NCBI RefSeq assembly: GCF_011752045.1
Contig: NZ_JAAKXW010000001.1
Coordinates: 1,178,001 to 1,242,000 of the forward strand
Reading direction: 5' to 3'
DNA length: 64,000 bases
Source: Microbacterium hydrocarbonoxydans
GTDB taxonomy: Bacteria; Actinomycetota; Actinomycetes; Actinomycetales; Microbacteriaceae
Part shown: in pieces, positions 41,826 through 50,020 of the stretch
How the letters are laid out: every line of letters begins with the position of its first letter
How positions within the stretch are numbered: the stretch's first letter is position 1
The notes under the pieces: model-generated
The model's database searches: none
What the model was told of the DNA's origin: nothing
What the model saw: the letters and a program-made list of their open reading frames with translations, nothing else
Program-made: the position numbers and the translations under genes

Positions 41826-41866
41826 AATAGTGTACCTATTCCCATTCAACCATGAAACTATTGTTT
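41826..41866. promoter_or_regulatory. A/T-rich divergent control region of the murQ operon and rpiR-type gene
   Basis: Two inverted repeats lie in the 72-bp gap: AATAG-N5-CTATT (41826-41840) and AAAC-N4-GTTT (41855-41866). AATAGT and ACTATT at the outer ends also pair with each other. TACACT, the putative -10 of the kinase gene, falls inside the first repeat. The neighbouring RpiR regulator is the likely binder. Confidence 0.5.
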
Positions 41867-41894
41867 AGAGCACGGGAAGAAGAGGAGATCGGAC

Positions 41895-42755
41895 ATGAGC
41901 GTCCAGACGAGGATCGCTGCGGAGGTCGACGCCCTGCCGCCGTCACTCGCCCGCATCGCCGCGGCGATCAGCACGAACCCGGCGCTCGTCGTCGACAGCA
42001 CGATCACCGAGCTGGCCGCGGCCTGCGAGACGTCGGTGGCGTCAGTCGTCCGCTTCTGCCGCGCCATCGGGATCAGCGGCTATGCGGCCCTCCGCGTCGC
42101 CCTCGCCTCCGAGCTCGGCAGGGAGTCCGCTCAGTTCAGCGGCTCGAGCGGGTTCGGATCGGAGATCGCCCCCGAGGACTCGCTCCAGGAGGCGATCACG
42201 AAGGTCGCCGCCCTGGAAGCCCTGGCGATCGAGGAGACGATCGCCTCCTTGGACCTCGAGGTGCTCGCCGCGGCCGTCGAGGACATCGACGGGGCCGAGC
42301 GAATCCTGCTGTTCGGCATCGGGGCGAGCAGGCTCACCGCCGCGGACCTCGCCCACAAGCTCCTGCGCATCGGGCGCGCCGCCATCGTGCTGTCCGATGC
42401 GCACGAGGCGATCGGCGCCGCGGCACTCGGCGCGGGGAGCACCGTCGCCATCGGCTTCTCCACCTCCGGCTCCACCGTCGAGACCGTGCGATTCCTCGAG
42501 ACCGCCCGTACCACCGGCGCCACGACGATCGGGGTGACGGGCTCCGGGGACTCTCCGCTGGCGCGCACCTCCGATCACGTGCTGCTCACCCGAGCCCGGG
42601 AACCGCGTCTGCGCGCCGGGGCGATGGTGAGCCGCATCGCGCAGCTCGCCCTCGTCGACTCGCTGTTCGTGGGCGTGGCCCAGCGGCGCCACGCCCACAC
42701 GGTGAAGGCGCTGCAGCGCACCGCGGAGGCCACTCGCGCACTCCGCCGCGACTGA
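41895..42755 (+). CDS. RpiR-family regulator (MurR-like)
   Basis: This 286-residue regulator has an N-terminal RpiR helix-turn-helix (residues about 20-75, with A-C-E-T-S-V-A-S-V-V-R-F-C-R) and a C-terminal sugar-phosphate-binding SIS domain (G-F-S-T-S-G-S-T-V-E-T). AGAGGAGA precedes the ATG. It is divergent from murQ and the kinase, the arrangement of E. coli MurR, which is relieved by MurNAc-6-phosphate. It probably represses both directions. Confidence 0.9.
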   Translation: MSVQTRIAAEVDALPPSLARIAAAISTNPALVVDSTITELAAACETSVASVVRFCRAIGISGYAALRVALASELGRESAQFSGSSGFGSEIAPEDSLQEAITKVAALEALAIEETIASLDLEVLAAAVEDIDGAERILLFGIGASRLTAADLAHKLLRIGRAAIVLSDAHEAIGAAALGAGSTVAIGFSTSGSTVETVRFLETARTTGATTIGVTGSGDSPLARTSDHVLLTRAREPRLRAGAMVSRIAQLALVDSLFVGVAQRRHAHTVKALQRTAEATRALRRD

Positions 42756-42777
42756 GCCGCGACTGAGCCGCGACTGG
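42745..42777 (+). repeat. Three tandem copies of an 11-bp unit
   Basis: GCCGCGACTGA is repeated three times (the last copy ends in G instead of A), running from the last codons of the RpiR-type gene past its TGA stop. Each unit carries an in-register TGA. This is probably slippage after the stop; no function is evident. Confidence 0.7.
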
Positions 42778-42779
42778 GC

Positions 42780-43940
42780 TCAGCGCGCGGGCTCGGCGCG
42801 CGCGGGTTCGGCCGAGGGCTGCCCCGATCCGGCGGACGCGGCGGAGCCGGGCGCGGGCTCGTGCCGCCCGACGGAGCCCGCGGTGCGCAGGAACACGATG
42901 ATCCAGCTGAAGATGAGCACGGCGGCGATGAGCTCGACCGCCGTGAGGTTGTAGTAGCCCACTGCGAAGAACACGCCGAGCAGAGCGATCACCAGTACAT
43001 ACGCCCACCCGAACACCACGAACACCCGAGGGATCGTGGGCAGGAACCACGGCAGCCCCACCACGATCACCGCGAACACCACGGCCATGCCGGTCGCCAC
43101 GGTGTTGTGCACGAGGAAGAACTCGTCGACGGGGAACAGCCCGACGCAGGCGAGGAAGATCCCGACGAGGATGAGGCCGCCGCGGACGACGAACCGCCCG
43201 CGCCTGGCCTTCCGGCCCTCGACCGGGAGACCGGCCGTCGCGTACCGGGAGATCGTCGTCACCATGATCCCGGCGATGACGAGCGTGACGTTGAAGGCGA
43301 TGGAGGCGCTGTTGCTGCTCATGCCGAGAGCCGAGAGGTTCAGGCGCCACCAGCCGGGGTCGCTCGACGCCAGCATCGCGGAGAAGGCTCCGACCACGAG
43401 GAAGACCGCAAGGACGAGGGAGAGCACCATCGGCGTGAGCGCCACAGAGCTGAGGAAGCTGACGTAGGCGGTCAGCGCGAGGGCGACGCCGATCAGGATC
43501 GCTCCGGGGAACGCGTACACAGGGGCGCCGATGAAGCTCCGCTCGAGGAGCTCTGCGACCCCGAGCCAGCCGAGGTACGCGATCGCCGCGTGGGCGAACG
43601 CGATGGCGGCGAGGTCGTACCAGCGCAGCCGGTCGCCGGGAACGCTGAATCCGTCGCGCGGGACGTCGGGGCGGATCTCGACCGGACGGACCGCACCGCG
43701 GCCCAGGAAGAAGGCGAGGGCCGCGGTGATCGCCCCGCCGGCGGCGGCGAAGGCGCCGAGCGAACCGGGGCCGCTGATCGACAGCTCATGCCCCCAGAAC
43801 ACCGGGAATCCGACGGCGAAGCCCGCGAGGAAGAACGCCGCGCCGACGATCAGTGCCGTCGCCTCGAGCACCGTCTCCGAGGTGTCGGGCCCGCGCAGCT
43901 GGCGCAGCACCCGCATCACCCGATCACCGAACGCCCTCAT
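42780..43940 (-). CDS. DUF998-like multi-pass membrane protein
   Basis: This 386-residue integral membrane protein has about ten helices. The N-terminal half carries F-W-G-H-E-L-S-I-S-G-P-G-S, and the second half has G-M-S-S-N-S-A-S-I-A-F-N-V-T-L-V-I-A-G and D-E-F-F-L-V-H-N-T-V-A, patterns of DUF998-type proteins. The C-terminus is an Ala/Pro/Glu-rich tail. Function is unknown. I start it at the ATG at 43940, which has GAGAGGGGGG just upstream; a GTG at 43958 is possible. It is convergent with the RpiR gene and divergent from the AraC gene. Confidence 0.7.
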   Translation of the reverse strand: MRAFGDRVMRVLRQLRGPDTSETVLEATALIVGAAFFLAGFAVGFPVFWGHELSISGPGSLGAFAAAGGAITAALAFFLGRGAVRPVEIRPDVPRDGFSVPGDRLRWYDLAAIAFAHAAIAYLGWLGVAELLERSFIGAPVYAFPGAILIGVALALTAYVSFLSSVALTPMVLSLVLAVFLVVGAFSAMLASSDPGWWRLNLSALGMSSNSASIAFNVTLVIAGIMVTTISRYATAGLPVEGRKARRGRFVVRGGLILVGIFLACVGLFPVDEFFLVHNTVATGMAVVFAVIVVGLPWFLPTIPRVFVVFGWAYVLVIALLGVFFAVGYYNLTAVELIAAVLIFSWIIVFLRTAGSVGRHEPAPGSAASAGSGQPSAEPARAEPAR

Positions 43941-43992
43941 CGCCCCCCTCTCCGTCACACATCCTAGAAGCCGTGACGCCGGGGCACAGCCG

Positions 43993-44035
43993 GTGATAAC
44001 ATCACGGAACGGATCGTATACAACGTCGTCGTTCC
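43993..44035. promoter_or_regulatory. Inverted repeats before the AraC-type gene
   Basis: GTGAT-AAC-ATCAC (43993-44005) is a tight dyad, and GGAACG (44006-44011) with CGTTCC (44030-44035) is a wider one enclosing GTATAC. Both lie in the 116-bp gap between the DUF998-like gene and the AraC gene. They may bind the AraC protein or a GntR-type factor. Confidence 0.4.
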
Positions 44036-44056
44036 ACCATCCCGAGGTGATCAGTC

Positions 44057-45013
44057 ATGAACGGTGCACCCGCCGCTCCCGCCGAATCGGTGTCCACGCT
44101 CGTCGCGCGCAACATCAGTGATTTCCGCGCGGCCGTGTCGCAGTCCTTCGTTCCCCTGCAGGTGTCCACCGACGGTCCCGATCACTTCCGCGGGAGGATC
44201 CGCGCGGCCTCGGTCGACGAGGTGCACGTCACCGAGGTGCACGCCACCTCGCACGTCGTCGAGCGCACCCCTGAGCTGATCGCACGCGGCGACCGCTCCT
44301 ACTTCAAGCTCAGCCTCATGCTCGCCGGCACCGGGCTGCTCATCCAGGACGACAGGGAGGCGGTCCTCCGCCCCGGCGACCTCGCCGTCTACGACACCGA
44401 CCGCCCGTACTCCCTCGTGTTCGACGAGGAGTTCCGCACCATGGTCGTGATGTTCCCCAAGCACCTGATCAGCCTGCCGCCCGACATGGTCGGCCAGCTG
44501 ACCGCGGTGCGCATCTCCGGCCAGGAGGGACTCGGCGGCATGGTGGTGCCCTACCTCACGCAGCTCGCCGGCAACCTCGACCAGCTCGCCGGGACCACGG
44601 GGGCCCGACTCACTCACAGCGCGCTCGACCTCGTGTCGACCGTGTTCACCCGCGAGCTCGGACTCGACGAGGTGTCAGCCGATCCGCACCGCGCGCTGGT
44701 GCAGCGCATCCGCGCATACATCGACCGCAACCTCGCGTCCACCGACCTCGGCCCGGCATCGATCGCCACGGCGCACTTCATCTCGACCCGCCACCTGCAC
44801 GGCCTCTTCCAGGAGCAGGGCGTGACGGTCTCCACCTGGATCCGCACCCGCCGCCTGGAGCGGTGCCGCCGCGACCTGATCGACCCGATGCTCGCCGACC
44901 GCCCCGTGGCCGCGATCGCCGCCCGATGGGGCTTCGTCGACGCCGCGCACTTCAGCCGCGCCTTCAAGGCCGCCTTCGGCATCTCTCCCAGCGAGTTCCG
45001 CGCCGCGCACTGA
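44057..45013 (+). CDS. AraC-family transcriptional activator, FeaR-like domain layout
   Basis: This 318-residue regulator has an N-terminal cupin-like AraC-binding domain of the FeaR/NphR kind (residues about 20-190, with L-R-P-G-D-L-A-V-Y-D-T-D-R-P-Y near 112). A C-terminal double helix-turn-helix follows (about 215-315, ending F-V-D-A-A-H-F-S-R-A-F-K-A-A-F-G). FeaR activates amine oxidase and aldehyde dehydrogenase genes in E. coli. The next plus-strand genes are a MoaF protein and an amino-acid-type importer, its likely targets. Binding an aromatic amine or aldehyde is inference from layout and context. Confidence 0.87.
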   Translation: MNGAPAAPAESVSTLVARNISDFRAAVSQSFVPLQVSTDGPDHFRGRIRAASVDEVHVTEVHATSHVVERTPELIARGDRSYFKLSLMLAGTGLLIQDDREAVLRPGDLAVYDTDRPYSLVFDEEFRTMVVMFPKHLISLPPDMVGQLTAVRISGQEGLGGMVVPYLTQLAGNLDQLAGTTGARLTHSALDLVSTVFTRELGLDEVSADPHRALVQRIRAYIDRNLASTDLGPASIATAHFISTRHLHGLFQEQGVTVSTWIRTRRLERCRRDLIDPMLADRPVAAIAARWGFVDAAHFSRAFKAAFGISPSEFRAAH

Positions 45014-45072
45014 ACGCCGGAACCCGCCGCCGCGCCCCGCGGCGCGCTCCGTCGTGCCGTCGGCAGGAAGGC

Positions 45073-45206
45073 GCGCTTGCCCCGTAGGGCACGCCCGTTG
45101 ACTGTCGGTGCGCGATGGCCGCGCACTCCTTGAGCGGATGCCGCCGGCGGATCGAGCATGAGGCAAGCGCACCGTGACGATGCGGTGCCCGGAGCGAGGT
45201 CGCTCC
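45073..45206 (+). promoter_or_regulatory. Upstream region of the first MoaF gene with spaced inverted half-sites
   Basis: GCGCTTGCC (45073-45081) and GGCAAGCGC (45162-45170) are exact inverted copies about 80 bp apart, a spacing that suits AraC-type looping. GGAGCGA-GG-TCGCTCC (45191-45206) is a tight dyad 25 bp before the ATG. A -35-like TTGACT is at 45099, but no matching -10 is clear. Confidence 0.4.
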
Positions 45207-45230
45207 GCCGTGCGGATGTCAGGACCCTCC

Positions 45231-46019
45231 ATGACCGACACCTCCCTCGACCCGGCGCTGGACGAGTGGCGGACGTATGACGAGTTCGCCGCGGGCATCG
45301 ACACGTACCGGCTGCCGAACGTCTCGCTCGCCGGCACCGGGCTGCGCCTGATCCTCGACGACGGCTCGGAGCTGTCGCTGGCATTCGATGCCGACGCCGT
45401 GACCTGGGAGGGCCTCGGCGGCTCCGGTACGGATCCGTACGACGCCGTCGGAGTGCGCGACGACGTCGTGTTCGTCAACCTTCCGCTGGAGAGCCGCGAA
45501 CGCGAGGCGATCACCGTCGTCTACTCGACGACGACCCATCGTGCAGCCGTGGTGCGCTCCCGCATCGCCGCAGAGGCCGTCGAGGGCACGCCGCAGGTCG
45601 GTCAGGAGTTCTGGGCCGCCGTCACCGACGCCGGCCCGGCGACCGGCGAGGTCCCCGGCCCGAGCCGTGATCTCATCGGCAAGCGCAACGTGTACCGGTA
45701 CAGCCCCGAGCACCTCTACGAGCACGTGTACGTGTCCAGCCGGCGCTACGCCTGGCAGTGCCTCGAGGGCGTGCAGCGCGGACACGGCGACATGGACCTC
45801 TCCACGGTGTGGAGGTTCGCCGACGGCCTGTACCTGTTCTGCTTCCGCGAGTTCCGCATCGCCGTCGCCAGCGTCTGGCTGCACGACCTCGGCTACCAGC
45901 TGAGGACGACGGGGATCTTCCTCGGCCTGACCGGCGACGGGGACGCCGAGCACTCCCGCGCCGGCGGCCACATCTACCCGCTCGGCTCCGTCGCCTACCC
46001 CGACGCCCAGCCCGTCTGA
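45231..46019 (+). CDS. MoaF-family protein (paralogue 1)
   Basis: This 262-residue soluble protein has two calycin/lipocalin-like halves, matching the MoaF family (N- and C-terminal MoaF domains). Shared with the paralogue at 54866 are L-I-G-K-R-N-V-Y-R-Y, Y-E-H-V-Y-V-S and Y-A-W-Q-C-L-E-G. The family was named from the Klebsiella monoamine regulon, where MoaF is needed for monoamine-inducible expression. It is not an established molybdenum-cofactor enzyme despite its database name. The ATG at 45231 with AGGACC upstream is chosen over an earlier in-frame start at 45174. It lies between the AraC activator and the importer genes. Confidence 0.82.
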   Translation: MTDTSLDPALDEWRTYDEFAAGIDTYRLPNVSLAGTGLRLILDDGSELSLAFDADAVTWEGLGGSGTDPYDAVGVRDDVVFVNLPLESREREAITVVYSTTTHRAAVVRSRIAAEAVEGTPQVGQEFWAAVTDAGPATGEVPGPSRDLIGKRNVYRYSPEHLYEHVYVSSRRYAWQCLEGVQRGHGDMDLSTVWRFADGLYLFCFREFRIAVASVWLHDLGYQLRTTGIFLGLTGDGDAEHSRAGGHIYPLGSVAYPDAQPV

Positions 46020-46076
46020 GCCGGCGCCCGTCGACCATCCCTCACAGCATCACCCGAACACGAGAGGCAGGATCAC

Positions 46077-47240
46077 ATGAACAAGCGAGCAGCAGGAGCC
46101 GCGGCGTACGTCGCCGCGGCGGCGCTCATCCTCAGCGGATGCGCGGGAGGCGAGGGCGGAGGCGAAGGCGGCTCCATCGTCGTCGGCTCCGTCAACACCA
46201 TCAGCGGGCCCGCGACCTTCCCCGAGGCCTCGCAGGCCGCCGCGGCCGTCTTCGACGCCTTCAACGAGGCCGGGGGCCTCGACGGGACGACCATCGACTA
46301 CAAGACGCTCGACGACAAGGGCGACCCGGCCACGGCCACCGCATCCGCCCGGGAGCTGGTCGGCAGCGACGGCGCCGTCGCCCTCGTCGGCTCGGCCAGC
46401 CTGCTCGAGTGCGAGATCAACGCCAAGTACTACGAGCAGGAGGGCATCCTCTCGATGCCCGGCATCGGCGTGGACACCGGATGCTTCAACAGCGACAGCA
46501 TCTCCCCCGCCAACGTCGGCCCGTTCAACGACATGACCCTCACCCTGCAGTACGGCTCCGAGGTGCTCGGCCTCGACGACATCTGCATCCTGCTGGAGAT
46601 CGCGGGCTCCACACGCCCGACCTACCAGGCTGCGATCGACAAGTGGACCGAGCTCACCGGCAAGGAGCCGAAGTACATCGACGACACCGTGCCCTACGGC
46701 GCCTCGGACTACACGCCGTACATCGTGAAGGCGCGCGAGCAGGGCTGCAAGGCCCTCGCGGTGAATCCGATCGAGCCCGACGCGATCGGACAGGTCAAGG
46801 CCGCCAACGCGCAGGGCTGGGATGACGTCACCTTCCTCTACCTCACCAGCGTGTACAGCGAGAACTTCGCGGCCGCCATCGACAACGCCGCCGCCGGGAT
46901 CTACGTGCCCGCCGAGTTCTACCCGTTCACCGAGGAGAACGAGATCAACAAGGACTGGCGCGACCTGATGACGGAGAACGACATCCCGCTGACCTCGTTC
47001 AGCCAGGGCGGCTATCTCGCGGCGACGTACTTCATCGAGGTCCTGAAGACGATCGACGGAGACATCACCCGCGAGAGCGTCACCGAGGCGCTGAAGAACA
47101 TGGACCCGATCGAGAACCCGATGGTCGGCACCCCGTACGCCTTCGGCACCGAGAACACGTCCGGATGGCCGATCGTGCTGAAGTCCGGCACGAACGCCTG
47201 GGAACAGGTCGCCGACGACTGGTTCCGCATCGGGGAGTGA
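46077..47240 (+). CDS. Branched-chain-amino-acid-type substrate-binding lipoprotein (LivK-like)
   Basis: This 387-residue receptor has a lipoprotein signal peptide (M-N-K-R-A-A-G, lipobox L-S-G-C near residue 22) and a Gly/Glu linker. The Leu/Ile/Val-binding fold shows I-S-G-P-A-T-F-P-E near residue 43 and the A-L-V-G-S-A-S segment near 100. This family also binds amides, aromatic acids and small amines. It starts 57 bp after the MoaF gene and precedes the matching permease and ATPase genes. In this context an amine, amide or amino acid is a likely ligand. Confidence 0.92.
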   Translation: MNKRAAGAAAYVAAAALILSGCAGGEGGGEGGSIVVGSVNTISGPATFPEASQAAAAVFDAFNEAGGLDGTTIDYKTLDDKGDPATATASARELVGSDGAVALVGSASLLECEINAKYYEQEGILSMPGIGVDTGCFNSDSISPANVGPFNDMTLTLQYGSEVLGLDDICILLEIAGSTRPTYQAAIDKWTELTGKEPKYIDDTVPYGASDYTPYIVKAREQGCKALAVNPIEPDAIGQVKAANAQGWDDVTFLYLTSVYSENFAAAIDNAAAGIYVPAEFYPFTEENEINKDWRDLMTENDIPLTSFSQGGYLAATYFIEVLKTIDGDITRESVTEALKNMDPIENPMVGTPYAFGTENTSGWPIVLKSGTNAWEQVADDWFRIGE

Positions 47241-47254
47241 TCCCGCCACCGCCC

Positions 47255-47350
47255 GGTCGTTGAGCGAGGAACGGAGCGACGAGACGAAACGCCTGTCCGG
47301 CGATCGACCTCGGTCACCGCGTTTCGTCTCGCTTCGCTCGCTCAACGGCC
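47255..47350. repeat. Interspersed palindromic (REP-like) element, GAGCGAG type
   Basis: The left arm (47255-47292) contains CGTTGAGCGAG and GAGACGAAACGC. The right arm (47319-47350) is its near-complement, GCGTTTCGTCTCGC, then GCTCGCTCAACG. A 26-bp centre separates them. The arms form a long imperfect hairpin between the binding-protein and permease genes. Elements with this sequence recur in Microbacteriaceae chromosomes. It may act as a partial terminator separating binding-protein and permease expression. Confidence 0.75.
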
Positions 47351-47382
47351 GGGGCTCTGCCCACGATCAGAAAGGACGCCTC

Positions 47383-48243
47383 ATGCTGCAGGGCGCCATC
47401 GCCGGTCTCGCCGCCGGCGGCCTCTACGCCGTGCTCGGCGTGTGCCTGACCCTGATGAGCCGCCTCGTGCGGGTCGTCAACTTCGCTCAGGCCGCGACCG
47501 GGATGTTCGGCGCGTTCACGGCTGTCTGGCTGGTGCAGCAGCTCGATCTGCCGATCTGGCTCGGCTCCGTGCTCGGCGTGCTCGTCGCGGGGCTCCTCGC
47601 CGCTGCCATCGGCTGGATCGCGGCGACCTGGCTGTCGGAGGCATCCACGACGACCCGCTCGGCGATGACGGTGGGACCGCTGCTGCTGCTCATCTCGCTG
47701 TCGTTCATCCTGTTCGGCAACAAGCCGCAGCCGTTCACCCCCATCATCGCCGGCCCCGCGTTCTCGCTGGGCGGCGTCGTGATCAGCCAGGTCACCGTCG
47801 CGACGGTCGCGATGGCCGTCGTCACCGCGGTCGCCGTGCGCATCGTCCTGCGCCGCACCCGGGTCGGCACGCAGCTGCGGGCGCTGTCCGAGCGCCCGAC
47901 CACGGCCGAGCTGCTCGGCATCCGCTCTCGCCCGCTGTCGATCTCCGTCTGGTTCGTCACCGGCATCATCAGCGCGATCGCGATCATCATCGTCGCCCCC
48001 TCGCAGTCCAGCGACGCCACCGGGCTCTCCATGCTCATCGTGCCCGCGGCGGCCGCTGCCCTGCTCGGCGGCTTCCGCCGGCTCGACCTCGCCGTCATCG
48101 GCGGGCTCGTGCTCGGCATCCTCGGCGGACTGGTCGCCCAGATCGACGAGGTCGCCCTGGTGCGCAACTTCCTCCCGTTCCTGTTCATCGTCGCCCTGCT
48201 GCTCTGGACGCAGCGCAAGGAGGTGTGGGATGCCGCTCGCTGA
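47383..48243 (+). CDS. Branched-chain-amino-acid-type ABC permease (LivH-like)
   Basis: This 286-residue permease has eight or so helices. It has the LivH opening G-L-A-A-G-G-L-Y-A-V-L-G-V and V-N-F-A-Q-A-A-T-G-M-F-G-A-F near residue 33, and the coupling-loop segment G-T-Q-L-R-A-L-S-E-R-P-T-T-A-E-L-L-G-I. AAAGGACG precedes the ATG at 47383; upstream frame continuation runs into the palindromic repeat and is not coding. Its 3' end overlaps the LivM-LivG fusion gene by 14 bp. Confidence 0.93.
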   Translation: MLQGAIAGLAAGGLYAVLGVCLTLMSRLVRVVNFAQAATGMFGAFTAVWLVQQLDLPIWLGSVLGVLVAGLLAAAIGWIAATWLSEASTTTRSAMTVGPLLLLISLSFILFGNKPQPFTPIIAGPAFSLGGVVISQVTVATVAMAVVTAVAVRIVLRRTRVGTQLRALSERPTTAELLGIRSRPLSISVWFVTGIISAIAIIIVAPSQSSDATGLSMLIVPAAAAALLGGFRRLDLAVIGGLVLGILGGLVAQIDEVALVRNFLPFLFIVALLLWTQRKEVWDAAR

Positions 48244-50020
48244 CCGCCCGAGTCTGCTCGAGAACCGCGCGTTCAAGGCCGCCTGGCCGTTCGCGGTCGC
48301 CGCCGCCGCCGTCGGCGTGGGCGCGATCCTCAGTGCGGCCCTGCCGGGCTACTTCGTCTTCCTCGCCATCAGCGCCGTGATCGCGGCCATCGCGATCCTG
48401 GGCCTCGGCATCGTCACGGGATCCGCCGGCATGATCGCGCTCTGCCAGCTGACCTTCGCGGCCGTCGGCGCGTGGATCGTCTCGCTGCTCAACGTGATGC
48501 AGGCGCCCGGCGGCTTCGTCGTCTGGCTCGTGCTCGGCGGCGTCGCGGCCGGCTTCGTCGGCATCCTCGTGGGGCTCCCCGCGCTGCGCCTGCGGGGAGT
48601 GAACCTCGCCGTGGTGACGCTCGGATTCGCCGCCGCAGCCGACGTCACCCTCGTGCAGATCCAGTTCCCCGGCTCCGTCGACGGCACGTCGATCGAGCGC
48701 CCCGACCTGTTCTCCAACGACCGCCAGTTCTTCTTCCTGTCGATCATCGTGCTCACCGTCTGCGCACTGGGCGTGTTCTTCCTGCAGCGCGGCCGCTGGG
48801 GCTCCAGCTGGAAGGCGGTCGCGTTCTCCGAGCGGGGCACGGCCGCCGCCGGTCAGAGCGTGCAGGTCGCCAAGCTCACCGCGTTCGCCGTCTCCGCGGC
48901 GCTCGGCGGCGTCGCCGGAGGCCTGCTCGCCGGACAGGTGCAGCTCCCGTTCGCATCGAGCTTCACCCCGCTGCAGTCGCTCGCGCTGTACGTCCTCGCG
49001 ATCATGTCGGGCGCCCACCTCATCGACATGGCGATCCTCGGCGGCATCCTCTGGGTTCTCGTGCCCGAGCTGCTCAAGCGCTGGGGCGTCGACCAGAACT
49101 GGGGCTTCGTCGTCTTCGGCGTCCTCGGCGTCCAGGCGCTCACCAGCGGCACGAACCTCGGCCAGACCGTGCGCGACGCGCTGTGGCGCCGGGCCGACCG
49201 GAAGACGGCGAACGCGAAGCTGACGGCGCTGCCGCCGGACGCCGCCGCCGACGCGACCGCGATCACGACGACCACGACCGCCACGGTCGACGAGGCCGCG
49301 CTCAGCGGAGAGCCCGTACTCACCGTGGAGGGGCTGACCGTGCAGTTCGGGTCACTCAAGGCCAACGACGATGTCTCGTTCCAGGTGCCCGCCGCGTCGA
49401 TCATGGGTCTCATCGGCCCGAACGGCGCCGGCAAGTCGACCTTCGTCGACGCGATCAGCGGCTTCCTCCCCAAGCACGGCGGGCGCGTGCTGCTCGGCGG
49501 GCGCGACCTCGCCGGCCTCTCCCCCACGCGCCGCGCGCGGCTGGGCCTGCGGCGCACGTTCCAGCAGGACCGCGTTCCGCCGGCCCTCACCGTCGGCGCG
49601 TACGTGCGGTTCGTCGCGCGACGCCGGCTCGCGGCATCCGACATCGACGAGGTCCTCGAGTTCTTCGGCTGCCCGCCGGCCCGCGCCCGCCTGTCGAGCG
49701 TCGACGTCGGCACCCGCCGCCTCGTCGAGGTCGCGGCGAACGTCATCGCCCGGCCTCGGCTACTCATCCTCGACGAGCCGGCCGCCGGCCTCTCGCACGA
49801 CGAGCACCTGGCGCTGGCCGCGCGGCTGCGCGAGCTGCCGGCCCGGTACGGCGTCGCACTGATCATCATCGAGCACGACCTCGACCTCGTCCGCTCGGTC
49901 TGCCCGACGCTGACCGTGCTGGACTTCGGCAGGGTGCTGGCCACCGGCCCGCAGGCCGAGGTGCTGGCGAACCCCGAGGTCGTGAAGGCGTACATGGGAG
50001 AGACGGAGCTGCTGTCATGA
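48230..50020 (+). CDS. Fused branched-chain-amino-acid-type permease and ATPase (LivM-LivG fusion)
   Basis: In this 596-residue protein, residues about 20-325 form a LivM-type permease (G-I-V-T-G-S-A-G-M-I-A-L-C-Q, L-R-L-R-G-V-N-L-A-V-V-T-L-G). A Thr/Ala linker leads to a LivG-type ATPase from about residue 362. Walker A is G-P-N-G-A-G-K-S-T and Walker B L-L-I-L-D-E-P, with switch I-I-E-H-D. The ABC signature is altered: where LivG has L-S-x-G-Q-Q, this has L-S-S-V-D-V-G-T-R-R. AGGAGGT precedes the ATG. It is the second independent permease-ATPase fusion in the window. Confidence 0.9.
   Translation: MPLADRPSLLENRAFKAAWPFAVAAAAVGVGAILSAALPGYFVFLAISAVIAAIAILGLGIVTGSAGMIALCQLTFAAVGAWIVSLLNVMQAPGGFVVWLVLGGVAAGFVGILVGLPALRLRGVNLAVVTLGFAAAADVTLVQIQFPGSVDGTSIERPDLFSNDRQFFFLSIIVLTVCALGVFFLQRGRWGSSWKAVAFSERGTAAAGQSVQVAKLTAFAVSAALGGVAGGLLAGQVQLPFASSFTPLQSLALYVLAIMSGAHLIDMAILGGILWVLVPELLKRWGVDQNWGFVVFGVLGVQALTSGTNLGQTVRDALWRRADRKTANAKLTALPPDAAADATAITTTTTATVDEAALSGEPVLTVEGLTVQFGSLKANDDVSFQVPAASIMGLIGPNGAGKSTFVDAISGFLPKHGGRVLLGGRDLAGLSPTRRARLGLRRTFQQDRVPPALTVGAYVRFVARRRLAASDIDEVLEFFGCPPARARLSSVDVGTRRLVEVAANVIARPRLLILDEPAAGLSHDEHLALAARLRELPARYGVALIIIEHDLDLVRSVCPTLTVLDFGRVLATGPQAEVLANPEVVKAYMGETELLS

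Noticed and set aside
41820..41870. A/T-rich patch as a sign of foreign DNA or an origin
   Set aside because: It is about 50 bp long, lies exactly between divergent genes and contains promoter and operator-like elements; no DnaA-box cluster is seen.
42745..42777. Tandem 11-bp repeat as a CRISPR or regulatory array
   Set aside because: Only three contiguous units without spacers, across a stop codon; best explained as replication slippage.
45231..46019. MoaF protein as evidence for molybdenum-cofactor synthesis here
   Set aside because: No moa, mod or molybdoenzyme gene is present; the name is historical and the neighbours point to amine metabolism.
48472..50016. 745-codon plus-strand frame covering the LivF gene
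   Set aside because: The first part is an Arg-rich shadow of the LivM-LivG fusion; LivF proper starts at 50017.
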